Part shown: positions 11,148-24,268 of the stretch, piece after piece
Layout: every line of letters starts with the position of its first letter
How positions within the stretch are numbered: position 1 is the first letter of the stretch
NCBI GenBank assembly: GCA_947652115.1
Contig: OX393563.1
Location: 29,133,103-29,197,102, forward strand
Length of the DNA: 64,000 nt
DNA from: Blastomussa wellsi
Taxonomy: Eukaryota; Cnidaria; Anthozoa; Scleractinia; Plerogyridae
Direction: 5' to 3'
Made by a program: the position numbers and the translations under genes
The notes under the pieces: model-generated
What the model was told of the DNA's origin: nothing
The model's database searches: none
The model's input: the letters and a program-made list of their open reading frames with translations, nothing else

Positions 11148-12545
11148 TTGTTATAGTACTATCGATATTATCCGATGAGTTAGCATACCGAGCTCCACTT
11201 TCAAAGGACATTCGTTTGCAGTGTACCATAAGCGAATAAATAAAATATACGATGCATTTTCCACCTTGTAATTTTACTGCTTATTATTATTATTATCAGT
11301 CGAGGGAAGCGTACAAGACTCTAGTCTAGTTTCTGGACTCTCCCTTCGGCCCTCCCTTTTATATCTGGACTGGTCGATGCGCCTGCAATTTCTAGAAATA
11401 CGATAGCGGTCCACAATATCCGCCGCTTACTGCACTGTATTGCATGTAATATTTTGATACTGTCTTACTTGTAGATGGGCACCCTTGTTCGCTAATTAAT
11501 GACATTTGATGCAACAAATTCTTTTGAACAAGATGTATTCTTTTCATCCATTCTATATGTAAAAGGGACTACTCTAACTAAGGTTTTACTAATTACTAAT
11601 TCGTCCATTCGAAGCATTAGTAATTTCTACATCCAGCACCTCCACAACCCTCCCCCACCCCAAAGTCAAATTCATTTTTTTTTTTTTTTTTTGGTGTACA
11701 GCAAAATTGTCAGCTCTCTGAAAAAAGGGAAAAAAAGACAGGACATGAGGGCGGGGAGAGGACGGGAGGATGCAATGTTCAAGATGCCCTCTTAAAGTTG
11801 CTTAAGAAGAAAGAAATGATGTTGGTATCATTGTTCATATCTCACATTTGAACATTTTGTCAGATTAAAAAATAGACATTTACAAAGAGTGTGCCAAATT
11901 ACGTCACAAAGCCGATCCGAACCATTAACTGAAAGTCGCCAAGTTTACAGACGTTTCAGTGGTAGGTGGCAGAAGTTGTCACTCAGTCTCAACGGCTTCA
12001 AACTTTGACAAAACTAATATTTCGCTGTACTTTTCAATTATCGATCGAGCTACTCGTCCTTTATCTGATTCACAGGCTAGGAAACAATTTGCTACAGTTC
12101 TGTCGGTTTGATCTTATTTCGATCATAAATGGTCCCTCAACTTTGCAGTGCGCGCAAAATTAAGCTTCTGCTGAGAATGATCGTAAAATTTCAATGCGTA
12201 CTTGTTTTCTCGCGCTCGCATATTTTTACAAGTGTTTGCGTACTCGGTTTTTAGTCGAAATGTATATTTTTTTTTCTAGCGGCAAATTGCTCATTGCTCT
12301 CAAAGCTACCTTTTGTCAGTTACAGTGCTTGCAAAGAAAAGGCTGCGCTCATATGTTCGTAAAGACCATCTAATACCCTTATGTAAATCTTTCATCGATT
12401 CTACCACAAAACAAGGGCGAACAAATTGCGATAATTGACACGTGGGATTCTCGCGGTTTTGGCCTTTGCTGCTGTACAAATTTCGGGACCTCGATCAGTC
12501 ACCACGGAAAATTGAGCATTTTAAAATCTATTAAGTACATCAGAG

Positions 12546-15500
12546 TTATACGGTAATCTTTTGTTTCTTCGCAGCTTTCAGTTGCCGTCTTGTGCGTACA
12601 GGTTCTGTGTCAAACAGTGGTTCTTTCACTACAGTCGCAGGACATTTTGCCCCCAACAGCTCGACTTCTACTCGGGAGCCAATTTCTGTCAGCTCCAGTG
12701 GTAAATAAGCTAGTGAAATGCTCTTTTCAAGTCTGTAACTGTATGCGCCGGACGTCGTATTACCAACAACCTATGAAAGAAGTTTCGTTAGTAATTATAT
12801 AATTTCAGAGAAATCTTACAACAAGGAACAAAGGTATTCACGGATCTCTCCTCTGCAGAACCCTACTTTGTGTTCGGAGACCGAGGAGAGGGAAAGGAAA
12901 GCGCGTCCGGCGCTGCACAGGAAAGGGTGACACAAGACATGGGGATACCAAGTCCCCGGGGAAGGGGACTACTGTGGTGGGTTGATCACGGTAGCACCTA
13001 TGGGTTTTGATACCGCTTTAAGCGCTTAAGGCCAATTAAGGGTATGTTCCTTTGGGGTGATCTAGATCACGTTCAGTGATCCGGGATCAAGGTGCATGAA
13101 AGGCGCCGGCGAATCCACTCTGAGCAAGGATTCGCCGGTTCCTTTGATACACCATGATCTGAGTGATCTCGGTTTGGGGCCTCCCTCTCTTCCACGACAA
13201 CAAAACGAGTTTCTGATACAATGAGCAGTCCGACCTGTCCTTACGGACAGTTCAAAACACGACCACGATTCATATAAGCTCTACCCCTTTATACGGACAC
13301 TTTCATAATTCGGGCACTCGTTCTTGTCCATCTGGTATCCGTGATAAAACGGCTCAGCTGTACTTCATAGGAATAGAGGGGGTACGTTTCTAAAGAAACT
13401 GTGGTGTTGCGTCTGTGGGAAGTATAACAATATAATTTGGTTTTATCAACTGGGTTGATAATGTGAATTGGCCACCGTAAAGAGATTCGAGAGCTGACGT
13501 TTCGAGCGTTAGCCCTTTGTCGGAGCGAATGGAGCAAATCCATTCGCTCCTCCCCGGTCGATGCTGCGAGGGAGGAGGGTGGGGAGAGTCAGGCAATAAG
13601 GCCGGATAACTGTTTGGGCGAGATGACTGAAAGATCAAGAAACACTGAAATTTCTTTGATGTGTGAGAATGAGTGAGGGAGGGGGGGGGGGGGGGTGTTA
13701 TGCTACCTTTCCTCCAAACCAAATGGTTTCATTTCCTTCAGGATCCACATCAGTTGTCTCGACTGTCAGCATGCACAGTTTCTTTTTGATTCCGTTCTCC
13801 CTGTGTTTAAGTAAAGCTTCTCTCCCAATAAAGTCCACACCCTGTGGGGGTAAAGAAAATCGTCACGTCACGCTTGTTTGTGTCATGCCATGTTAAAGGT
13901 GGTCACGCTAATTTTCCATTTAATACATAATATGTACCCACACTCGAGGAAACTCGGTGCAGATTTGCACGGGCTGTTGTAATCTTTGTGAATCGTGATT
14001 ATGGCATTTAAACTTTTCAATCCCACAATCAGATCTCAACTTATTTTTGCCTTTTAACTCTGACTTGCATTTTGTGAATGCAACCCTAGTGTGTGACCAT
14101 TCAAATGAAAGCTGTCGTGTAGCACTTTCATGTGGTACTGTTTGTTTTGTTTGTTTGTTTTACAAACTGACATTCAAGAACTTATCCTTAGTTTTGACTT
14201 GGCACTCTTTGGAAAAATTACACTAACTTAAGTATTCACAATAATGATTCCTCTGCACAACAACACCGACAACAAAAAAACACTGACAAAAAATATTTTG
14301 CCAAGATACATACACAGAACTGGCTTAAATCTCCGTAAAGTTGATTATCCAAATTAACGCGATACAGTAAAGCTCAGTAAAGGTCATAAAACCTACATTT
14401 ACGCTACTGTGCGTAAAGTTGACGTAAACTTGGCATAAATAGTCAAATGTGAGTGTACAGCCGATGTAAAGACCAGCTTTAAAAAACTTAAAGGTGGCGT
14501 AGAGCTTCTTAAAGTTGATCTTTACGCCGACTTGACGTCGGTTTTATACCGCAGCAAAGTTATCTTTTCATGCTGTGGCAGTCAGCTTTTACTTACAGAA
14601 CTGTAAAAGTACGACATATAATTATATTCTGTAACTCCAATGGCTTGAGGCAGAGCGATCCATTCAAATTAAATCAATTTATTTCGACCATTCACAGCGT
14701 GTTACTCCCTTCTCGAAAACCAGTGAATGATTTTGTCGGTGAAACTGAAGACGTTCCGCGGCTTTTCTTGCATTTAACTCAAATACTGAGTCTGACAACG
14801 GATTGGCTATTCGTTCTGAAAAGAGTGTTTTCACATGACGTCACGGCGTCCATATTGGTGTCCCAAAACAATCCTCCGGGAATTGAATTCTATTGTTATG
14901 AAAATATCATCTTTTGTTTCAGCAATCCAATATGGCCGCTTGTCACGTGTGTGAAAATACTCAGTTAGATCTAGGGTAAAGTTGCAGGGATATATGTGTC
15001 CGGAGATAATTTGTGATTAGAGCAGAGAGGAAGTGCGTATGAGTATTATGCCGTTATGTCGTTCGTGTCAACCATGCCTGAGAGTCGTGTGGAATTAAGT
15101 CTAATCGGGTCTTAATTACATTAAAATACATTCACTACAGAACATGTTCGTCAGCACCACAGTAAAGCTATTGTTCTGGGAAAATAAGAGATACCCACGC
15201 CACCCTCACCTTGTCAAATTTGATAAAATAGTCTAAACCAGCCTCCAGTGGGGTGGTGTCCATGTTCATCTGTTGAAAAGTAAAATGATGCGAATTGCAT
15301 GATATGTGCTGCTAAGAGATAAACACAGAACCAATAAGACGGAAATTCCACAGAGTGATTTTCGATCGACTCGGAAATAATCGCACTGACCAATCACAAC
15401 TGACGCAAACAATCCAGTGAACCAATCAAAACTCAGAGCCACTCAATGCAGCCGACAAAATGGGCGGGAAAAAGGGCGGGAAAACGTGCGCGCGCGAGTC

Positions 15501-18500
15501 ACGATTGGTTTTGGTTTCACTTATGACGCACATTACGGTACTCAAGAGATAATTTCTCTAAGAGATACTCACAGTTGGCATTTGGCGGCAAGCTTAAAAA
15601 AAACCGTGGCTAAACGTAAAGCTAAAGCACCCTGTAGCTGATCTCATAAGCTCGGGATTCTACTGATCCTCTAGTGTACCAGTTGCCATTGTCTTGGCGG
15701 CTACTGGAATTGTTTCTGTTGTTTGTTTCATTGTACTCTCGAAGGGTTGCGAGCCATTAATGTAAGACCTACGCGAGAGCTGCTGACCCAAATGTTTGAA
15801 CACGTACCTCTAGTCCCCAGGCTCTGAATCCCTTCTCCACCCTCAATGCCGTCATGGCATAAGTACCAAAGTCTCCAATTCCGAACTTCTCTCCAGCCTT
15901 CAAAAGAGCTTCGTACAAATCAGCCGTGTGTTCATTTTTGTGGTACAACTCCCAACCAAGTTCACCTACACGCAAAGAAAAGGAGGGTTCTTTGCCGTCA
16001 CTTAATTTCCACGACTACAAAAAAGTACCCGGAAATTAAAGTCCGCGATCAAAAAAGCAAAAATTCTGATCGAGTAAACATTCACATAAGCACTTCTTGC
16101 AATACACCAATTGTCCAGAGTCCCGCGAAATTTGACTATCACATTTTCGCAAAAATAAATTCCCATAAAAATATGTAGCAATAAGGTTAATGTTTATTTA
16201 ACAAATAAAGAAGCCAAAGCCATGTATTATACTGTGCATTGCCAGAAATTTCGGACAAGATGGCGGCCGCGCGTGCGCATCATATACAGTAATGGCGCTT
16301 AAAGTACTTACGATAATGTATGGGGAAAACGAATTTTCCGAAAATATATCATTTTCGATGCGGTGGATCCCTTGTGCACAGCTCGAAACATATTAAACAT
16401 GGGCCAGCCGAGTTATTGAGAAGGAAAGGAGGCACTCAATTCAACACTAACCTTCTTCCCATGGCATCTAATGTTGTACTCAATTTTTGCTCCTTTTCCC
16501 CATACATTTTCTTAAAATTTCCTTAGAGATCATCTTGATATTCCATAAATACAGGGAGATCCTTATGGAGAATCCAAGGTGCACAAATCGAAATGAGTTG
16601 TATGAAGCCTGCTTTAGCCCTGTCACTCGTAGTAGGTTGATTCTTCAATGCCAAAGTTCTTCCAAGAGCCATCGAGTTTTGTGCATTTTAGAAGAATCTC
16701 AAAAGCCGTGCCTCCATTTTTAAAGTCCTCCTTGTTTACGTGCTCATCAAAAAACGCTGCAGAAGTTGATAGGAAAGTTGTTTTCGCCGCCATGTTTCTT
16801 GTTTTCAAACTCCCCTGGTGTTTCTTGGGATAGCTAGGTCTCAGGCTGCTCTCGTACAAATTCTTTATTGAGCAATTTATCCGGCAAATTTCTTCGCAAC
16901 TTCCGGTTGAAAGTAGGGTTTAAAATGGCTGATTTGCTGAGCGAATACAAAAGGCAAGAAATTGAATGGCAGTTAAAGCTAAATTCTGAGTTTCCTTTAG
17001 AATATGTTCGACGAGAAGCAGCCTCACAGTACGATTTTTTGTGCTGTGTGGAGATTCCTTGGCCTCTCCTACGAAAGTGGAGCGAGCTTCTTGAATTCAC
17101 TTCCGGTACAGAAATCAACTATATTGACCTACTTAATGCAACCGTCGTGGATGGATGGTTTGCGTTGAAGCGTGACAACGAACGTATGAACGAGTTGCTT
17201 CGAAAAAAATCTAGCGCAGCAAAGATCTCATACAAGAAGACCTCGGGAAGGAAGAGAAAGGAATTGGATAGCAAAACATATAGCCTCTGTGTTAGAAGGG
17301 GAGAGCTTGAGTCACTAGAATTATTGAAGTCGGAGGTTTTGGACAAATACAAAGAGATTGAAGAGTGGCGAAAAACATACAGTGACTTAGCAAACGAGAA
17401 AAAGAAAATGTATGAAGAAATGAAGAAAGAAATCAACAAACTAGAAGAGGAGATAACAGACCTTACAAATGTCAACAAAGAGCTGATTGATTACATTGAG
17501 GCTTTAGAACAACAGGAATCCTTAAAGTGCCAAGGAAAGAAGGTCACTGAAGTGGGCACAAAACAAAAAGGGAGAAAGCTTCGCCATCTCAAGAATAAAG
17601 TTCAGTGTGCTCTGTGGTTTTGTAAAAGCTTTGGGCTTGAAATAACTCAATTAAAACTGCAGGATGAAAAAGGAGGTGCCCACACTTTAGACTGGAAACC
17701 CACCCCTACAGATGGAGGTTACGAAGATCTTCATAATGAGGACAAGAACAAACTTGAACAAGTATTGTTTTTATTAGACAAATTCTGTGTGGGTGATGAA
17801 GTGTATCATGAACTCACAATGATTACAGAAGACCTACCCAAATCATATTTAGTAAAACAGTTACGAGGTAACCTAAACAAAACATACCATATAGAACAAA
17901 CACAGGGGAAATATCCTGGAGCAAAAGTAAACTTCACTGCTACACTTGAGGAGCACATTAAGGAACTTTTTAACAATAAACCGGAGCTACAAGATGATCA
18001 TGATTGCATTGAGATAAAACTTAGTGGAGATGGTGCAAGAATGTCAAGAACTACAAATTTCATGATGTTCTCATTTGCTCTTCTGCAAGCAAAAGAAAGC
18101 ATCATGTCTTCAAAAAGCAACAGAACAGTTGCAATTATCAATGGCCCAGAAAAATATGAAACGATGAAGACCTCTCTAAAACACTTTTTCAAAGAAGTCA
18201 ATGAACTAATAGAGAAAGGTCATATAACAGTTGATGGCAAGGATGTCAGCATAAAGTTCTTCTTGGGTGGGGACATGAAATTCCTACTTATGGTAATGGG
18301 CATGAACTCAGCAACTATGCTTGTCTTTGGTGCAAAGTCCACAAAGATAATAGATGGGATACTACTAAACTTTTGAACCATTACAACCAAGATCCCCTAC
18401 AGCGAACACTAGAGGAAATCAAGGAGCTCTGTAAATGCAAGGAAAACAATTATGGGTGCATTAATGAGCCTCTCCTAAACATTCCATTGACAAATGTAAT

Positions 18501-21500
18501 TGCAGATGAGCTTCATTTGCTATTACGAATTACTGACAAGCTTTTACAAAATGTAATTGATGAAGTTCTTGAAAGGGATGCAGTAGAGGATTTCAACAAA
18601 AAACGGGGAACACCAAAAGGAGTACATCTCACAAAACTGGTTAATTGCATCAATTCTCTTGGCATTTCCTTTTCTGTTTGGAATAAAAGAAATGCAGATG
18701 GCTCAGAGAGCCAAGTTAAGGAATTTACAAGTTTGCTTGGCTCTCAGAAAAAGAAATTGCTTAATGGACTGCCTTCTAAAATGAATGAATTCCTCTACCA
18801 GAAGCATGTGAAACTGTAAAACAAATATGGACAGACTTTGAAGAATTATATAACATTATTACTGATTTAAACATAAGTGGTAATGACTCAGCAGCAATTT
18901 TCACCAAAGCACAGTCATGGATAAACCTTTTTTGTTCACTCCGAGGAAAGAGATCAGGGTATGAGAGACCCCGAGTAACACCTTACATGCACAACATCAT
19001 ACCATATCACATTCCATTTTTCATCGAAAAGCATGGTTGCTTCAAGAAATTTTCTGGGCAAGGTGTCGAAAAAAATAACGATGATGCAAAAAGGATACTA
19101 TTTCAAAAATCAAACAAATGGGAAGCTGCAAAGGACATTTTAAATACTGAAAGCAGACAGTGGGAGCTACGACATCATGACAGAGAGAAGGCAACTTACA
19201 CAAAACGAGATGCTGAGTACTGGGAAGCTGGCATCAGCCAAAAAAGGAAAGAACCGAGGCTAATGCCAGAATCCAGTAGCAGCTTGGATGAGGAAATGTG
19301 CGAGGAAAGCACCACTGAAGACTACAGCAAAATGACCCTTCAGCAGCTAAGGGAAATCATCAAAGAAAGAGGCTTGAAAGTGAAAAACATATGTAAATTA
19401 AAAAAGAAGGAGCTTCTCACAGTTATTGAAAAATCCTAACTTTTTGGTTAAGTCTTATAAATTGCCCACAATTGTCACAACTACACTAATTATTACATGA
19501 TGACGGCACCTTAACAAATTTGATTGATATCTTCTCCATTTGTGCTCTTGACATCTCCACTATTTTGCCACCAGCTTTTTGATAGCTTTTGGGTGACAAT
19601 GTCAGGTATTTTCTTACTTTGAGAGGAAATCTAATCATAACTCCATCTCCATGACTATCAAAAATATGACTCCAGTTATTTGGGAGTTTACATTTGTTAA
19701 AGTCAATCTCTTCTAATAGAGTCCAGTTTTTCTCTGCTGCTGCTCTTCCTTTTCCACGAAACAAATACTTGAAAACATCATGTCGAAACTCTAAGCACAC
19801 TTTCTGTTCAGGACCTTTGTGTTTGAGTGCTTCCAACAGAGTAAGTCTCATCCTGTCGATGCAACTCTGTACAATGTGTCCTTCAGGTCTTGGAGAAGCA
19901 AAGTTTCTGGAAAAATAAATAAACATCAATAGATTTTTAGCAAAAATGTAGAGCATGCAAGTGTAAATTACAGATTTAAATTAACATGCATCCAGTAAAT
20001 AACAAAAGCAAATGATTCATGTAAAAGAGGCTTCACAAATTATTGATAATGCTATATGTACTACATGTTCTTCTTTAGCACAGTTCTGTAACTAAGTTCA
20101 GGCATAATTGCCATATTGAATTTTCATTAATCGAAGAATTACCTCAACGGAAGGGGGGAAACGTTTTCCTCTGGTTCCCAAGTATTTTCAAAGCTACTAT
20201 AGCCCTTCCATTTCACGAGGAATTTTGTTCCCTAACAAAATATATATAAGTAGTTTTAACTTTAGGTTCATTCCGTTAATAAACACGCGCAGAGAAAAAA
20301 CAGAATGTCTTACCTCCGAGTCTTCCCGGCTTGCTATCAAGCGCTCTGCTTCATATATCCCGAGACTTTTACCACGAAATCTCTTTTTCTTCTTTCTCTC
20401 AGGAAATAATATATCGCAAGAACTTAAATTATGGAGAATATCGTATGAAACACGTTCTCGCTTGGATCGAGTAGCAATGGCCGCCATCTTGTATTTCAGT
20501 GAAATGCGATACACCGCTGACTCAAACCCACGGGCTCGAAATGTCCCCGATTTCTGGTGATGGAGTCATAAAACACGACAGGCATTTGGGAACCCGAGGG
20601 AAATGTAAAAAACACGAGCCGCAATACAAGCATACTTTGTGCCAGGGTAAAGTGCTCTTATATGCATACAGCAACATGGGAGAGAACCTGGGCAAGCAAA
20701 ACCTCATACATGTAGTTGCTTTCCCCAAGGGCAAGCTGGACTGCACAGTTTACTTGTTTATAAGACTTCAAAATCCCTCTTTTGCGAGCTTCAGCCATAA
20801 ATAAAAATCCACCATTTCTTAACGTGCACGCACTTATCACGTGTCGAATTATATGTAATTATGCAAAATTAGGGAAAGACCTTAAAGAATAGCTGATGTA
20901 CAAAACTCACCAGTGTAAGAAATTCGCATAGCGAACACAGGGATACCAGCAAGTTCAATTTCTCTGAACGTCAGGAATTTAAACCCACTATGACTGAGAT
21001 CTGTTGTCGTGAGACTGGACAATACACTTCTTGAGTTTGGTCCAGCAATTCCCAGACATGACATATCATCTGTGACGTTTTTAATGGTGACATCATAATC
21101 TCCTTTCCTAGCGTAGTCAAGTAACCACCTGCCACAACAGAGCACAATTTTAAAGTTCTCATAAACTTGCAATTCTACTGTCCTCTTGTGAAGCAGTTGT
21201 AAATAATTTTTCTCCTGTGAAAGGACATGTATCCAACCAAGTCAGCATGTCTGAGACCATCTCGTAGATCCTGCAACCTTACAATATCCCCGTAGCCCAC
21301 AGACCGATTACTGCTGGACCAATATTAAAGTTAAGGACGACCCTCACAACAGACAAGAGCAGTTTACAAGATCAAGTGCTCCAACTGCCAAGCCTCGTAC
21401 AATGGAGAGACTGGTAGGAACCTCAACGCAAGCCTGACTGAACACAAACGAGCGACGAGAAACTGTGATGTCAACAATCACATTGCTGAGCATCGTCGAC

Positions 21501-24227
21501 GTACGAACCACAATATCGACTGGGACTCTGCTTACTGTTTGACCTACAGAACTAACTATTTTCAACTACTGACTTTGGAAAGCTGGTTTACTAACAATTT
21601 ACTGAGAACAGAATCCTCTCAACAGGAGTCAACAACTACCGGCATGTAACATCCGACTTTAAAACAACCCTTCACATGACTCTGATGATGACTTCTGCTC
21701 AGGTTGTTGAAACGTCAGTCACTGTCACCGACAACAGTCCTTCTCAGGACTACCCTCACCCAAACGATCAAACTACACGATCAAATTGGAAATATTGTTA
21801 CCTGACCCAAACAGAGGTAGTCTCAAATGTCTTTAAACACACATGGACAGGTATGACCTTAATGCTTTCCTTTATGTCCAAAGTAATTTGTACAATGTAT
21901 TTCAAATCATGCTCATGCACAATTTCCCAAGATAACAATGGTGATGACGATGGTGGTGCTGGTGGTGACAATGACGGTGACGATGATAATGATGATGATG
22001 AAATAAGCATACATTTACGGGGCTGACCTGAGATCGTGGAATTCTGAAGAACTCCCTGTCAGTAAGAAATAACGCTCAGGTGTGATGGTGGAGACAGTCA
22101 ACTCAGCATAAACTCTGCCTTTTGGACTGAGCATGTGACTGATGTTTGTACAGCCGACCTAGTGAAACAACAGAAAATGAAAGTAACATATTTTCACTGT
22201 TCATTTCTAGGTATACTTTATTTTAGGTAGGTATACTTTATTTAATTCAAAGAAACACGCTAGCCCCAACAACACTCAGCTGGTTTCCATGGAGGGCGTG
22301 TTTGTACAGACATAAAAAGAGACTAAAACTAATAATATAAGATTAATAATATCGTAGATCATAAAAATTCAACTACTATAAACTAAGTATATATTATAAA
22401 CTAAGTACATTATTAATTACAAATATTTAACTATAACACTAAACTAAGTTCATATTATAAACTAAGTACAAAAAAGTAGAAAATCAACACATGTGGCATG
22501 ACATGACCCAATTACGTTTAGATACATTTGTTAAATGAATGTATCGATTCCGCTAGTTTTGCTTCATTTCTGGACCTGCAATGGCTGTACAATGCAGATA
22601 TCCTGGAAAAATACATTACAATGATCGTAATTAGAGTTCTGCATGCCTTTAGGTGACGAAAAAGTTGGTTGAACTATCTTGAAAGCTTATCTGAACTTGT
22701 GTACAAATGTATAAAATTCAACTGTCGTTGCGTTGACTACCAATCTTATCCTGTCTGGTGGGTATCCCATGGTTACAGAGCTATTAATTTTTATACACAA
22801 ATTTAAGGTGACTCTGTACCATGCAACCTGGTTCACCTGCAGTAAACCTTTGTTGGCCACCAAACATACCAAACACAACCATCACACCCAAAATTGAACA
22901 ACATTACCTTTGGTAAACCATTGGCAACCATGAAATCCAAGAACCTTGCTGCGTCCTTTCCTTCCACCTCAAACTTTCCAAATGGCGTCAGGTCAATAAT
23001 GCCAACATTGTTCAGTACTAAGTCATACTCTCGTCCAGCCGGTTCAAACCAGTTTGACCTGCGAAAACTTGGCTTGTAACCTGCATCATCACCAGGCAGA
23101 GCAAACCAGTTTGGCTGCTCCCAGCCAACATGGAAACCCATTTCTGCACCTCGTTCCACAAGACGCTATATAGCAAAAGAGAAAAAAACTTTTTGATACA
23201 AAATGCACATTCTATACATAGTAAGTGCCTTGTCAAACACTAAATTAAAAAACAAGTAATAGAAGAGAGAAATTAATCTATAAGTGAAATGCAGACCTCT
23301 GGATTATAGAGAGTGGTGAACCATTTACAATAATTGTGAAGTGTCTATCATTTGTGTTTGAAGTGTCTTAGTTTATTAGATCAAAAGGGAATGTGTAGTT
23401 CCCTATTATCCATACACCCCACCCCCCACAGAAGAGACTTTTCCTAAGACACCCCACCCTCACCCCTCTGGAAAATCCAGTTAAGCTTCTAAATTTCTTT
23501 AAAAATGTTGGCCTTTTAGAAACTCCCCCACCCCAACCCCCAAGAATTTTGAATCCCTTCTGCGGGAGAAACCGGGATAAGCTCCGGTCTGATGGGCCAG
23601 TAGGCCCGAATGCAGACTTTACCGTTTTTCTGTGGGAGGAGTATGGTATCATTATCTTTCTGGTACTACACACTGCCAAAAATACAGAGAAAACAATCAT
23701 CGTTTCCTCTGCTTTCTTCTTCGACCCTTGCTATTTTTATTTACATGATTGTATAGTAGGGTGGTCATACTGAACATGATTGTGTTATTTAGGACGTACC
23801 TCAAAAATAGAATTCTTTCTTACTGGACGCCCAGCTGGTCGTTCCAGTTTGGGATGACCAATTTGGTTATTCAAGCCATACGACTCCCTTGCTTTAGCCA
23901 TAACATAATCCTTTGTTGCCCACTTGCCGTAGCGTCCCTGATCTAGTTCATTCAGATCATAAGGTGGCTCTCCATCTATAATCCAATCAGCTAGATACTT
24001 GCCAATACCACCTTAAAAATCAATATTTATTACATTTACCTGATGCAGTAACCAGGATGTTCTATAATTTATTGTAGACTACACAACTGTACTGTGCCAA
24101 TTATTTTGGTTGCAGGGACTGTTCCCTGAGGATCACTGCCCCTGGAGTGATACTCATATTATATTAAAAAAAAAAGAAAAAAAAAATATTATACTTCTTT
24201 GAGTACAGAAGAGTACTGCAAGAGTAG

Positions 24228-24268
<41 letters not shown>

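Larger units (their letters stand above)
10573..12545. other. region between the convergent BHMT-A and DMGDH 3' ends
   Basis: Apart from the tRNA-containing palindromic element at 10874-11147 and a short TTA repeat near 11280, I see only AT-rich non-coding sequence. It should contain the two facing 3' UTRs. No gene is supported. Confidence 0.5.
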
